A stretch of 64,000 nt of DNA from Flavobacterium sp. MFBS3-15 (GCF_026107645.2 NZ_JAPCHV010000011.1:62001-126000), one strand, 5' to 3'; counted from the first letter of the stretch, positions 1-8,717 are shown. Program-made: numbers and translations. Notes: generated by a model from the sequence alone, not told the origin.

Positions 1-1212
1 ACACCGCAGGAAGAGATCGATGCGATTGAAAAACGTGTTGACGAACTTCAGAACCAGGTGGTAGAACCATCCGAAATGGCACTCATCCGCAACCTGCACT
101 GGTGGACGGTAGAGTACGGTCTCATTGGCACAGTTGAAGAGCCTAAAATATACGGCGCCGGATTGCTTTCCTCCATTGGAGAAAGCGCGTGGTGCATGAC
201 TGATAATGTAACAAAACTGCCGTACGATATTGAAGCTGCCTACCAGGGCTTCGACATTACCAAGCCGCAGCCGCAGCTTTTTGTTACGCCCGATTTTGCC
301 TTCCTGAGCCAGGTGCTCGAGGAGTTCGCCAACAAAATGGCATTGCGCACCGGGGGACTTTCGGGAGTGCAGAAGCTTATCAAATCGAAAGCGCTCGGTA
401 CAATAGAACTGAGCACGGGCATACAGGTTTCAGGTATATTTACCAATGTAATAGAAAATGACGGCAAGCCCGTTTATATACAAACGACCGGCAAAACGGC
501 TCTTTCCTACCGTGAGAAAGAATTGGTAGGGCATGGCGTAGATTACCATTCCGAAGGGTTTGGAAGCCCGATAGGCAAACTGGTAGGCATCAACCTCGCT
601 ATTGAGGATATGAGCCCGCGCGACCTGAAAGCATACGATATTTACGAAGGACTCCGCGTAACCCTTGAATTTGAAGGCGACATACAAGTGAGTGGAGAAA
701 TCATTACCGGCACGCGAAACATCCAGGGCAAGATCATCATCATCAGTTTCAAAGATTGTACCGTGACCCACGGCGATACCGTGCTGTTCCAGCCGGAGTG
801 GGGCATTTATGACATGGCAGTTGGCAAAAAAGTAGTTTCGGCCTATTCAGGCCCTGCTGATGTAAACAGCTTTGACCTGGTAACACACGTGCCGTCGAGC
901 AAAACTATCAAGGCTAAAAAATCACCGGAACGCGAAGAGCTGGAAGGCTTATACCAAAATATCCGCAGTATCAGGGAAGGCAATGAGCAAACGCTCAACA
1001 TTGCAGATACTTTCGCTAAAGTGAAGGAAAGACACCCGAACGACTGGCTGCTGTCTGTAGAGATCGCCGAGCTGCTCAACGCTGACGATGCCGAAGGCCT
1101 GCTCCCGGAAGTGATGGCGCACCTCGATGAAGTTAAAAAGAAACGCCCCGAAGTCGCCCATCTTATTGATGGCGGCCTCGACCTCATATTTGAAAAAGAA
1201 AAAGCGGTTTAG
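1..1212 (+). CDS. phhA: aromatic amino acid hydroxylase (phenylalanine 4-monooxygenase family), C-terminal part
   Basis: The reading frame is open from base 1, so the gene starts upstream and this is its last 403 codons. The stretch HWWTVEYGLIG (near 96-128) carries the glutamate that is the third iron ligand of pterin-dependent aromatic amino acid hydroxylases, followed by GAGLLSSIGESAWC and the family-like segment ITKPQPQLFVTPDF. The catalytic domain ends near base 350; a further 290 residues form the C-terminal extension seen in Bacteroidota members of about 590 residues. Expected reaction: tetrahydropterin- and Fe(II)-dependent hydroxylation of phenylalanine to tyrosine, cytosolic. The two His iron ligands would lie outside the window. 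A GTG at 58 is an internal codon, not the start. Confidence 0.85.
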   Translation, partial: TPQEEIDAIEKRVDELQNQVVEPSEMALIRNLHWWTVEYGLIGTVEEPKIYGAGLLSSIGESAWCMTDNVTKLPYDIEAAYQGFDITKPQPQLFVTPDFAFLSQVLEEFANKMALRTGGLSGVQKLIKSKALGTIELSTGIQVSGIFTNVIENDGKPVYIQTTGKTALSYREKELVGHGVDYHSEGFGSPIGKLVGINLAIEDMSPRDLKAYDIYEGLRVTLEFEGDIQVSGEIITGTRNIQGKIIIISFKDCTVTHGDTVLFQPEWGIYDMAVGKKVVSAYSGPADVNSFDLVTHVPSSKTIKAKKSPEREELEGLYQNIRSIREGNEQTLNIADTFAKVKERHPNDWLLSVEIAELLNADDAEGLLPEVMAHLDEVKKKRPEVAHLIDGGLDLIFEKEKAV

Positions 1213-1230
1213 TTTTCCCTGCGTTCGTAT

Positions 1231-1321
1231 CAATGCGAGCGTAGCTTACGGAGCGCGGCAATCTTTCCTTGTCTGAGTACAACCGGAGGGAAGATTTCTT
1301 CGTCGTTCCTCCCGGCAATGA
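1231..1321. repeat. dispersed repeat, copy 1
   Basis: The segment shares the core gagcgcggcaatctttcctt and flanking text (tgcgagcg before it, cggcaatga after it) with the copy at 2029-2125, in the same orientation. Its ends are imperfectly complementary (caatgcgag against cccggcaatga), so it looks like a degraded hairpin-type intergenic repeat. It lies between the hydroxylase gene and the DUF4230 gene. Confidence 0.6.
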
Positions 1322-1328
1322 AACAAAC

Positions 1329-1943
1329 TTAAAAAATCCCATCATTCAATCGTTGGTTATCCACCTGCTGGCCATTATATTTAAGCGTCCAGCCCATGGT
1401 ATTGGTCAATATAAGTATCTTGCCCAATTCACTAATCAGGCGGTTTTGGGCGTTGCTCTTCAGTGATGATTTTTCAATCTTTTTGGCAAGGCTTTCTCTT
1501 ACCTGTTTATTGATCTTGTTGTAATCTTCCCCTCCAAACTCGTTGAAGCCATTCTGCTCGATGTCATAGTACTTCAAGTCCGGATTTATCTTAATTTCTT
1601 CTTTAGGTATATTGAGTATGGTGATGGTTTTATTAGTCTCATCAATGTCGTATTTTATCTGGCTCAGGTCATAGCCCACAGTTACCTCCGCATTCACAAT
1701 TACGATGGCTTTCTTCTCGGCATCAAAAATATTTAAAAAACCTTTCTTGGTGTTTTTGTAGGTGATCACCTCACTGAAATGCCCTTCGGTCACTACCAGC
1801 TTGCCCACATTGCGTATCTGCTCCTGTATCAGGGCGCTTTCTTCGATTATGGTCGTGCCGTTGTCATCCTTAAACCCGCAATATTTGAACAGCAGTATAA
1901 TGACCCCGACTGCAATGATGCCCAGCAATGCCTTTTTTACCAT
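1329..1943 (-). CDS. DUF4230 domain protein, membrane-anchored
   Basis: A 204-residue protein with one N-terminal membrane segment (residues 4-20, ALLGIIAVGVIILLFKY) and a soluble domain typed by IRNVGKLVVTEGHFSEV (about 43-58), the signature of DUF4230 proteins common in Bacteroidota. The remainder predicts mixed alpha/beta structure, with no catalytic residues that can be recognised. The protein probably faces the periplasm, anchored in the inner membrane. It stands alone between two copies of a dispersed repeat and is transcribed against the preceding hydroxylase. Function is unknown for the family. Confidence 0.8.
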   Translation of the reverse strand: MVKKALLGIIAVGVIILLFKYCGFKDDNGTTIIEESALIQEQIRNVGKLVVTEGHFSEVITYKNTKKGFLNIFDAEKKAIVIVNAEVTVGYDLSQIKYDIDETNKTITILNIPKEEIKINPDLKYYDIEQNGFNEFGGEDYNKINKQVRESLAKKIEKSSLKSNAQNRLISELGKILILTNTMGWTLKYNGQQVDNQRLNDGIF

Positions 1944-2028
1944 CTTTTTGTTTTAAAGTTAGTAAGAATTATAAGGCAGGAATGTTATAGGAGTTATAAT
2001 TAACGGGAAATTGAGAATCATTTCTTAC

Positions 2029-2125
2029 CGGGCTGTCATTGCGAGCGGAGGATTGGAGCGCGGCAATCTTTCCTTTTTAGGGTGTGATCTGTAAAGATCG
2101 CTTCGTTTCTCGCAATGACTGCCCT
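2029..2125. repeat. dispersed palindromic repeat, copy 2
   Basis: Inverted ends of 16 bases with one mismatch: gggctgtcattgcgag (2030-2045) against ctcgcaatgactgccc (2109-2124), enclosing a 63-base interior with the core gagcgcggcaatctttcctt also present in the copy at 1231. This is a hairpin-forming, REP- or MITE-like intergenic element between the DUF4230 gene and a response-regulator gene. It carries no coding sequence. Confidence 0.75.
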
Positions 2126-2141
2126 AATGAGTATGTGGCAA

Positions 2142-2804
2142 TCAAATCAGGTTATTGCTCTTCGCTTTTTGTACGGCCTCAATCTTAGAGTGTACCTGCA
2201 GTTTCTTGTAAATGTTCTCAATATGCTTGCGTACCGTGCTGGGGGAGAGGAACAGGTTGTCGGCAATGATGGTATAGCTGAGTCCCTTGCTCAATTGCTC
2301 CAGGACATCTATTTCACGCTGGCTGAGCTTTACGTCATCCATTTCCCCAATGTTCTCCATGTCGAAGGGGTTACGCAGCAGCTTCAGTGTTTTCATGGCA
2401 ATGGAAGGGTTCATCGCAGCGCCGCCCTTCAGCGTATCAACAATACCGTCGTACAGGTCGCGCGCCTCAACATCTTTGAGCAAATAGCCATCCGCACCGG
2501 CCTTTATCGATTTAAAGATGTTCTCGTCGTTGTCAAAAACCGTAAGCATAATCACTTTTATCTGGGGATATCGCTGCTTGAGCTGGGTAGTGGCCTCAAT
2601 GCCATTAAGAACAGGCATCTCAATATCCATCAGCACTACGTCTATCTTATGGCTGTCGCCGAGTTTCTTCAGCAATTCCTCGCCATTCAGGGCATGGAAA
2701 CGCACATCGGCATTGGCAAAAAAAGACAGCTTCTCCGCCACCGAACGCAGCAGGAAGGTGTTGTCGTCCGCGATCGCGATGCGTATTTTTTGTTCCATGG
2801 GCAT
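2142..2804 (-). CDS. LuxR/NarL-type response regulator (module 1)
   Basis: A 220-residue regulator with an N-terminal receiver domain (residues 6-125; acidic pocket ADDN, phospho-acceptor Asp60 in VLMDIEMP, conserved K in LLKD) and a C-terminal LuxR-type helix-turn-helix (about 155-215; LSQREIDVLEQLSKGLS and STVRKHIENIYKKL). It is encoded 55 bases after the sensor kinase at 2860-4944 and is surely its partner: phosphotransfer from His506 to Asp60 would activate DNA binding. The start could also be the third codon (Met3). It is a clear paralogue of the regulator at 5708-6355. Confidence 0.92.
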   Translation of the reverse strand: MPMEQKIRIAIADDNTFLLRSVAEKLSFFANADVRFHALNGEELLKKLGDSHKIDVVLMDIEMPVLNGIEATTQLKQRYPQIKVIMLTVFDNDENIFKSIKAGADGYLLKDVEARDLYDGIVDTLKGGAAMNPSIAMKTLKLLRNPFDMENIGEMDDVKLSQREIDVLEQLSKGLSYTIIADNLFLSPSTVRKHIENIYKKLQVHSKIEAVQKAKSNNLI

Positions 2805-2859
2805 TTTATGAAAGGTAAATGTAGCGCATCGGCAGGATAAATCACATACGCCAGTTGCC

Positions 2860-4944
2860 TTATTTCACGTGTATGATAATCTCTGTCCCATCATCCGGTG
2901 CAGTGACCATGGCCAGTTCGCCGCCAATTTCGACTACACGCTTTTTGATGTTCGCCAGCCCGTTGCCGGGGTTGATGTTATTAGCGTCAAAACCATTGCC
3001 GTTGTCTTTTATGCAGATGGTATAGCCGCTTTGCGATTTCGAAATGTCCACATTGATCATCGTGGCGTCAGAGTGCTTCAGTGCGTTGTTGATGCCCTCC
3101 TGGATCACGCGGTACAGGTTGATGCCTTTAAGCGACGAAAAGGACGTGCTGTCGGCAATGCTGCTGTCGGTAGTGAAGTCAAACTGTATGCCTTTGGATG
3201 CTGTTTTGGCTTTTTCGATGAAGTTGCTGATGCGTGTACGCAGGTCCAGCAGCGAAATCTCGTCCTTGTTCATTGCCCAAATGGTGTCGCGCAGTTCGGT
3301 AATGGTATCTTTGGTAAAGGTGTGTATTCCCGAAAGCCGCCCCTGCAACCCGGTGGGTATCTCGAAACCATACTTCAGGTTGTCGAGCGACGATATGATG
3401 AAGGTAAGTTGAGAGCCGATGTTGTCGTGAAGGTCGCGTGATATTTCCAGCCGCTGCTGCTGCAACTGGTTCTGTGTTTCAATGAGCCGTAGCGCTTCTT
3501 TCAGTTCGGCTTCTTTCTCAAGTCGCATGTTCTTGAGTTTTTGCCTGCTGTAGAAAATGAAAACGGTAAGCGTAACAATGATGGCCAGTGCTGTAATCCC
3601 AAGGATCGTCAGGTGCTGCCGGTCCATCTTTATCTGGTTTTCAGCAATGAGCTTACCCCTTCGCCCGGATTCGGCTTCGGTTTTCAGGAGTTTCAGGCGG
3701 TCTTCGGCCAGTTGTTTTTCTCTCTGTCCGGTTTTGGCTTTAGCATCAGCCAGTTCCGCTTTCTTTTGGGCAATTAGCTTTTCATTCTCCTGCATTTCAG
3801 TTTCGGCCAGTAACAGCTTTATATTGTTTTCAGCTATCAGCTTTTCTTTTTTTTCATTTTGGTACCTTGCCTCAAGTTCGGCCATGCGGGCAAAGTTCTC
3901 CCGGTTCAGCAGGGTGTCGCGCATATTGGTCGACTTTACAAAATTGCTGTATGCTCCCGGAATATTGTTACTGGCTTCCTGCACTGTTGCCAGTAGCATG
4001 AGGTGATCGGCCAGTTCTTTTTTGGCTCCTATCCTGTGTGCGATTTCGGTGGCTATAGTGGCGTGCTTTTCGGCATCGGCATACTTTTCCTGTGCCAGGT
4101 AAATCTTTGCCAATATACCGTTGCTCAATATCAATCCCAGTTGGTCGTTCACCTTTTGCCGTATGGCAATGGCTTTGGTCACAGTTTCTATAGCCAATTT
4201 GTAATTGCCCTCTTTGAAGTAAATTTCAGAGAGGTTATTGTAGGCAATACCCACTCCCTTGTCGTCGCGTACCTGTTCCTTTATTGGGATAACTTTGTTG
4301 TATATGGCAATGGCCTTGTCAAAGTCCTGCAGGTGCTTGGAGTAAATGGCGCCTTGGTTCATGAGCGCACCCGATTCGCCGCGCGGATTTCCCGAGAGGC
4401 CGTGGTACTTTTCAGCCAGCCTGAAGTTTTCCAGCGCATCCATATAGCGTTTTTGAGAGTCGTTTATCAGGCCCATGTTCTGGTAGGCGTTGGCAAGCAC
4501 CGAGAATAGTTTGTGTTCCTCGGCCTCCTTTATCACCTCCAGCAACATACCGTGGGCTTTCTCCACATCGCCGAGGTAAAACCAGGTTATGGCAATGTTG
4601 TTCTCGGTCTGCCCGTAGCCCGTGCGGTCTTTTCTTTTACAGTAAATGTTAGAGGCATTGGTAAACGCGTTTATGGCAGGCTTGTACTCGCCCAGGTTGC
4701 GGTGGCAAAGCCCGAGAATGTTCGATGCCGTAGCCTCCACCTGCGGGCATTTCGCCAGTTTTGCCAGGCGAACGCTTTCCTGCGCGTGTGTTTTGCCGAG
4801 GGAAGGGTTGCTGTAGGTATTGTCGCGGGCAATGACATATTCGTTTACCGCTTTTATAGAATCGGTGCGGCGGTCCTGTGCATGGGTATTTTGCCCCGCG
4901 AAGAAAATGATGGAGACCAGTATTATGCAGTATATTTTGTGCAT
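2860..4944 (-). CDS. TPR sensor histidine kinase (module 1)
   Basis: A 694-residue protein: signal peptide (1-22), a run of tetratricopeptide repeats (about 40-330), a charged coiled coil with repeated KLIAEN-type heptads (about 355-445), one transmembrane helix (near 452-472), a HisKA_3 dimerisation domain with the phospho-acceptor in SRDLHDNIGSQL (His506), and a HATPase_c domain (DNGNGFD and NPGNGLANIKKR boxes). The TPR part would lie in the periplasm and the kinase in the cytosol. This is the NarX/DesK-like kinase architecture typical of Bacteroidota, which pairs with LuxR-type regulators. The gene follows a lipoprotein gene and precedes its regulator; the sensed signal is unknown. Confidence 0.92.
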   Translation of the reverse strand: MHKIYCIILVSIIFFAGQNTHAQDRRTDSIKAVNEYVIARDNTYSNPSLGKTHAQESVRLAKLAKCPQVEATASNILGLCHRNLGEYKPAINAFTNASNIYCKRKDRTGYGQTENNIAITWFYLGDVEKAHGMLLEVIKEAEEHKLFSVLANAYQNMGLINDSQKRYMDALENFRLAEKYHGLSGNPRGESGALMNQGAIYSKHLQDFDKAIAIYNKVIPIKEQVRDDKGVGIAYNNLSEIYFKEGNYKLAIETVTKAIAIRQKVNDQLGLILSNGILAKIYLAQEKYADAEKHATIATEIAHRIGAKKELADHLMLLATVQEASNNIPGAYSNFVKSTNMRDTLLNRENFARMAELEARYQNEKKEKLIAENNIKLLLAETEMQENEKLIAQKKAELADAKAKTGQREKQLAEDRLKLLKTEAESGRRGKLIAENQIKMDRQHLTILGITALAIIVTLTVFIFYSRQKLKNMRLEKEAELKEALRLIETQNQLQQQRLEISRDLHDNIGSQLTFIISSLDNLKYGFEIPTGLQGRLSGIHTFTKDTITELRDTIWAMNKDEISLLDLRTRISNFIEKAKTASKGIQFDFTTDSSIADSTSFSSLKGINLYRVIQEGINNALKHSDATMINVDISKSQSGYTICIKDNGNGFDANNINPGNGLANIKKRVVEIGGELAMVTAPDDGTEIIIHVK

Positions 4945-4981
4945 GTGCAGCGGTTTGCATAAAGATACTAAAATAGTTATT

Positions 4982-5025
4982 GCCCCGCCATTCCGGAACT
5001 ATCACATTCCGGAACCGTGCGGGGC
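4982..5025. terminator. hairpin between lipoprotein and sensor kinase genes
   Basis: Stem gccccgc (4982-4988) with gcggggc (5019-5025). Inside the loop cattccggaac occurs twice (4989-4999 and 5005-5015), each holding the palindrome ttccggaa. It lies between the stop of the lipoprotein gene at 5054 and the start of the kinase at 4944. There is no clear T-run on the minus strand, so it could be an attenuator, an RNA-stabilising hairpin or a protein site rather than a full terminator. Confidence 0.45.
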
Positions 5026-5053
5026 GCAACTAAAAAAATACCTGTCGTCAATA

Positions 5054-5551
5054 TTATTGGAAGTTGGCCCTGAACGAACCATCGGTAACCTCAACCATTT
5101 CGGTGCTGCCTTCCTGTACACGCCTGCCGTCAAAATGGAAGGTGCCTTCTACCTTTTCATCATCCACAAGGGTAATTTCAACTTCACCCATAGCGCCTCC
5201 GCCCGCCGCAGACGAGTAAAAGGTTTGTGTTGTGGCCATTCCATACTGAGCAAAGCCATTGGTCATATCGGTCACGTTGTAAGTGCCCTCGCCGTTAAAG
5301 TTCATGATCATCAGCTGGATCACTTTGCCATTGTTGTCGCTGCCCTGCACCATAAGGGTAGATGCATTCGGGTGGGATGCAGCCGTAGCGTCAAACGATG
5401 TGCTGGACCTGAAGTTCTGGCCGTCTACTTTTGCTTTAACATACTCGCCTGACGGAGTACCTCCTCCGGAACTGTCGTCATCACTGCAGGAAGTTAACGA
5501 TAGCGTAAGCCCCATGAACAATACAAACTGAATTTTAGTAATTGTTTTCAT
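5054..5551 (-). CDS. surface lipoprotein (module 1), paralogue of 8718-9236
   Basis: A 165-residue lipoprotein: the signal peptide ends at the lipobox LTSC and the mature protein starts CSDDDSSGG, an acidic run of the kind that acts as a surface-export signal in Bacteroidota. The rest is beta-rich (SGEYVKAKVDGQNF, GEGTYNVTD, EGTFHFDGR) and ends in a strand pair. The fold pattern and order of motifs match the lipoprotein at 8718-9236, resembling small Bacteroidota lipoproteins of the DUF6252 type, though that label is tentative. It heads the lipoprotein-kinase-regulator module 1 and has the composite promoter described at 5579-5626. Confidence 0.85.
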   Translation of the reverse strand: MKTITKIQFVLFMGLTLSLTSCSDDDSSGGGTPSGEYVKAKVDGQNFRSSTSFDATAASHPNASTLMVQGSDNNGKVIQLMIMNFNGEGTYNVTDMTNGFAQYGMATTQTFYSSAAGGGAMGEVEITLVDDEKVEGTFHFDGRRVQEGSTEMVEVTDGSFRANFQ

Positions 5552-5578
5552 AGTAATCAGAAGTTTAAATTAGTTAAC

Positions 5579-5626
5579 CAAAATTCTGATTTACTACTAA
5601 GGCAATCAATAAGGCAAATGGCTTAT
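5579..5626 (-). promoter_or_regulatory. composite operator-promoter, site C
   Basis: On the minus strand: dyad ATAAG-N8-CTTAT (5609-5626; written on the plus strand ataag at 5609-5613 and cttat at 5622-5626), its outer T being the first base of a TTG (5607-5609), then exactly 20 bases, then GAATTTTG (5579-5586). The -7 box lacks the TA of the Bacteroidota consensus TAnnTTTG, which suggests dependence on an activator. The half-sites differ from sites A and B but stay complementary to each other. It drives the lipoprotein at 5054-5551. Confidence 0.6.
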
Positions 5627-5707
5627 TTTTAAATTCCAAAATGCAAATCTCAAATTCCAAAAAGCTTCAAAGTAACAAATGATAACTTCCGAATTCGGAC
5701 TTGCGAC

Positions 5708-6355
5708 CTAAATGATATTATTATGCCTCGCCTTTTCTACAGCCTCCATCTTGTTGTGTACCTGCAATTTCGAATAAATGTTCTCAATGTGCTTGCGGAC
5801 GGTACCTGTTGAGATAAATAAATTAGTCGCAATCTGGTTATAATTCAATCCTTTGCTCAATTGTTCCAATACTTCGGTTTCTCGAGATGTAAGACAAACG
5901 TCGTTGGCAGGTGCCGGATTACGGTTTTCAATAGGATTGCGCAGCAGCTTTAGGGTTTTCAGTGCAATCGAAGGGGTCATTGCAGCGCCTCCTTCCATGG
6001 TTTCGAGGATACCCTTATGCAGCTCTCCCGATTTTACCTCTTTCAGCAAATAGCCATCGGCACCCGCTTTTATGGAGTCGAAGATACGTTCATCATTATC
6101 AAAGATAGTCAGCATGATGATCTTAATATGCGGGTATCTTGACTTTACTGCAAAAGTTGCCTCAATACCATTCATCTTTGGCATCTCTATGTCCATGATG
6201 ATAAGGTCGATGTTAGGGTTGGCTTCCAGCTTTTCCAACAGTTCTTTTCCGTTGAGTGCTGTAAAACGGCAGGCCAGGTCCTCATAAAAGGATATCTTTT
6301 CGATAATGGCCTTTTGCAGGAAAGTATTGTCTTCGGCAATGGCTATTCGTATCAT
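5708..6355 (-). CDS. LuxR/NarL-type response regulator (module 2)
   Basis: A 215-residue regulator with a receiver domain (AEDN acidic pair, phospho-acceptor Asp55 in LIIMDIEMP, LLKEV) and a C-terminal LuxR helix-turn-helix (LTSRETEVLEQLSKGLN, then TGTVRKHIENIYSKL). It starts 11 bases after the sensor kinase at 6367-8307, so the two are co-transcribed and form a two-component pair. It is closely similar along its length to the regulator at 2142-2804, including the recognition-helix region, so both may read related DNA sites. Confidence 0.92.
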   Translation of the reverse strand: MIRIAIAEDNTFLQKAIIEKISFYEDLACRFTALNGKELLEKLEANPNIDLIIMDIEMPKMNGIEATFAVKSRYPHIKIIMLTIFDNDERIFDSIKAGADGYLLKEVKSGELHKGILETMEGGAAMTPSIALKTLKLLRNPIENRNPAPANDVCLTSRETEVLEQLSKGLNYNQIATNLFISTGTVRKHIENIYSKLQVHNKMEAVEKARHNNII

Positions 6356-6366
6356 TGGCTGTAGTG

Positions 6367-8307
6367 TTAGGTGTTTTCTTTTTTGTTGGGCAGGATTGCT
6401 GATACGGTTGTTCCTTCGCCATTAGCAGTGGCCAACTCAAATCTTCCGCCAATGTCACCTATGCGTTTTTCCATATTCAGCAGGCCATTGCCGGGGCTTG
6501 CTTCATTCTTGGCAAATCCTTTTCCGTTGTCCCGGATGCTTATCCTGATAGCGTCATTTTCATAAGTAATAGTAATATCTACCGAAGATGCAGCGGAATG
6601 TTTTATGGCATTGTTCACGGCTTCCTGTATGGTACGGTAAATGTTCATTCCTTCCAGTGACGAAAGGCTGGCCTGCTCCAGGTTTTCATCAACCGTAAAG
6701 GTAAATGCCACATCCTCTTTTGCCTGCCGCGCCTTGTCTATAAAATTGAATATCCGCGCCCCAAGCTGCTCAAACGATATGTCCTTACTGTTCATGGCCC
6801 ATATCGTATCACGCAGTTCCAAAATGGTATCGCGCGTAAAGGATGAAATAGTGTTGAGCCTGTTAGCAATGGCAGGATTCTCAATGTGGTATGCTTCGTT
6901 AATATTGTCTACGGATGAAATAATGAACGTAAGCTGCGATCCTATATTGTCGTGCAGGTCTTTAGAGATTTCAAGCCTTTGGCGTTGCAGGCGGTTTTGC
7001 GTTTCTATTTCCTTGAGTGCTTCCTTGAGTGTAAATTCCTGTTGCAGCTGCTTGTTTTTCAGTTTTTGCTGCCTGTAGATAAGGTAGGTTACAACGAGTG
7101 AGAATACTACTACTATGGAAAGTATAGCAATCAGTGCATTACGCCGGCGTGCTTCAGCCTCTTTAAGCAGGAGTTCCTTTTCTTTCTTTTCGGTTTGGTA
7201 TTTTTTTTCGAGTTCCATAGCCTCGCCCAGTACACGGTCTTCGACCTTTACCCCCATGGCTGCCTTATATTTTTGCAAATGGTAGTCGGCACTGTCCTGC
7301 ATGCCCAGCGAACTGTATATGGGTATAAGGTCCAGATGGAGCCTCTCGGTTTCCCGGCGGTCCATTTTTTTCATTTCACCCAAAGCTTTCAGGTAATAAG
7401 ATTTTGCCTTTTCGTCATCATTTAGCTTTTTATAGGCTATCCCCAGGCCATTATTTATCTTGGCAATGTCATAATTGGATTTTACGGTGTTAGCTATTTC
7501 GAGACTTTTTTCAAACATCGGTATGGCCTCTTTTGGCTTGTCCATGGCATTGTATAAAAAGCCAAGATTCAGGTATGTTGAAGAGACCAGCGTAGGGTCA
7601 TTCTGCTTAAGGGATATTTCCAGCGCATCACGGTAGTAAGGCTCGGCTTCCGCCAGCTTACCCTGCGTTTTTTTGACATTGCCTAAATTGTTCAGCACCA
7701 TGGCCAGCGGTACTTTTTGGCCTGAAGCCCTTCGGTAGGCAGCTACTTCTTTATAAAGCTTTTCTGCCTGGGGATAGTTGCCCATTTTTTCATATAGCAA
7801 CCCTATATTGTTCTTCAGCATGTCCGTTTTCTTATGATCCTTTACAGATTCAAAATAATCCAGTGCATGGGTATAATTCGCCATAGCGCTATCGCGTTGG
7901 CCTATGCGTTCGTAAATCACGCCCAAATTGCTCATTGTTCCGGCTACGCCCGATGCGTCCTTCAATTTCTTCCGTATTTTGAGGCAGGCGAGGTAATTTT
8001 CGTACGAATCATCAATATTGCCTTTGTTCAGGTAAACAGCTCCCAGGTCGCTGTGTACCTGTGCAATAAGCTTTTCATTGTTTTGCACTTTGGCAAGCGC
8101 CAAGGCCTTTTTGCCGTAAGCAAGTGCCGAATCAATGGAGACATTTGCATAATACCATGTGAGGTCGCTGTACACTGCTGCTTTCCTTTCGGGGGTGATT
8201 GGGCGGGATAGCTCAGCCTTGAGCGTATCTATTATTTTTTTTGGATTTTGGGCATTGCAGTCAATGGCCGCGATAAAAAAGAGCAGGCAGAGTATTTTTT
8301 TTACCAT
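6367..8307 (-). CDS. TPR sensor histidine kinase (module 2)
   Basis: A 646-residue sensor kinase: signal peptide (1-19), about eight tetratricopeptide repeats (30-340), a short coiled coil, a transmembrane helix (about 390-410, ALIAILSIVVVFSLVVTYL), a HisKA_3 domain with SKDLHDNIGSQL (phospho-acceptor His452) and a HATPase_c domain (DNGKGFA, SPGNGLLNMEKR). Same architecture as the kinase at 2860-4944 but with a shorter coiled coil. It is followed after 11 bases by its regulator and preceded by a small membrane protein gene. The input signal is unknown; the periplasmic TPR part suggests a protein or peptide partner. Confidence 0.92.
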   Translation of the reverse strand: MVKKILCLLFFIAAIDCNAQNPKKIIDTLKAELSRPITPERKAAVYSDLTWYYANVSIDSALAYGKKALALAKVQNNEKLIAQVHSDLGAVYLNKGNIDDSYENYLACLKIRKKLKDASGVAGTMSNLGVIYERIGQRDSAMANYTHALDYFESVKDHKKTDMLKNNIGLLYEKMGNYPQAEKLYKEVAAYRRASGQKVPLAMVLNNLGNVKKTQGKLAEAEPYYRDALEISLKQNDPTLVSSTYLNLGFLYNAMDKPKEAIPMFEKSLEIANTVKSNYDIAKINNGLGIAYKKLNDDEKAKSYYLKALGEMKKMDRRETERLHLDLIPIYSSLGMQDSADYHLQKYKAAMGVKVEDRVLGEAMELEKKYQTEKKEKELLLKEAEARRRNALIAILSIVVVFSLVVTYLIYRQQKLKNKQLQQEFTLKEALKEIETQNRLQRQRLEISKDLHDNIGSQLTFIISSVDNINEAYHIENPAIANRLNTISSFTRDTILELRDTIWAMNSKDISFEQLGARIFNFIDKARQAKEDVAFTFTVDENLEQASLSSLEGMNIYRTIQEAVNNAIKHSAASSVDITITYENDAIRISIRDNGKGFAKNEASPGNGLLNMEKRIGDIGGRFELATANGEGTTVSAILPNKKENT

Positions 8308-8355
8308 GATCCAAAATTTTAATAAATATAGTTAATAAATGAATAATCATTATAT

Positions 8356-8631
8356 TCAGATTTTTTTTTCAGCTGTAAGGTCGAGGAATTCGCGCATCAG
8401 TTCTTCAATGTCCGTTAAAAGCCTGGTTTTAACACGCTTCATCTTTATCTCAAGTTCTTCGGAAAGACCGGCTTGCTCAGCCTGCGATTTATTGATGGCT
8501 ATTACGTCCTGTATCATGCCGTGAAGCAGCTCCATGTTTTTATGATGCTCTGCTATCGATTTTCGCGCCCTGATAATAATTGCTGCTATAAGTATGAACA
8601 GTGCAATGTTGAGGATTATGAGGAATACCAT
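8356..8631 (-). CDS. small membrane protein with coiled coil
   Basis: A 91-residue protein when started at Met MVFLIILNIALF (codon at 8631); an upstream in-frame extension to 8694 would run through the hairpin at 8654-8677 and is unlikely. It has one N-terminal transmembrane helix (about 2-20) and a long charged helix (about 22-90) predicted to form a coiled coil. No known family is recognised. It sits between the lipoprotein at 8718-9236 and the sensor kinase at 6367-8307, 48 bases before the kinase, so it may be an accessory part of that signalling module. Confidence 0.65.
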   Translation of the reverse strand: MVFLIILNIALFILIAAIIIRARKSIAEHHKNMELLHGMIQDVIAINKSQAEQAGLSEELEIKMKRVKTRLLTDIEELMREFLDLTAEKKI

Positions 8632-8653
8632 GTTCTTGTAATTTAAAGTAAAA

Positions 8654-8677
8654 GAAATACGGCCGTAGCCGTATTTC
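8654..8677 (-). terminator. strong hairpin after lipoprotein gene
   Basis: A 10-base perfect stem, gaaatacggc (8654-8663) with gccgtatttc (8668-8677), around a 4-base loop. Read on the minus strand it is followed by TTTTA. It lies 40 bases after the stop of the lipoprotein gene and 23 bases before the start of the small membrane protein gene, so it may end most lipoprotein transcripts and let a fraction continue into the kinase genes. Confidence 0.6.
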
Positions 8678-8717
8678 GTAAGCAACCAACACAAATTAGA
8701 AAAATTACTATGATCTT

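Noticed and set aside
1269-1466. 65-residue plus-strand reading frame
   Set aside because: It overlaps a repeat and the end of the DUF4230 gene on the opposite strand and shows no domain, signal peptide or promoter.
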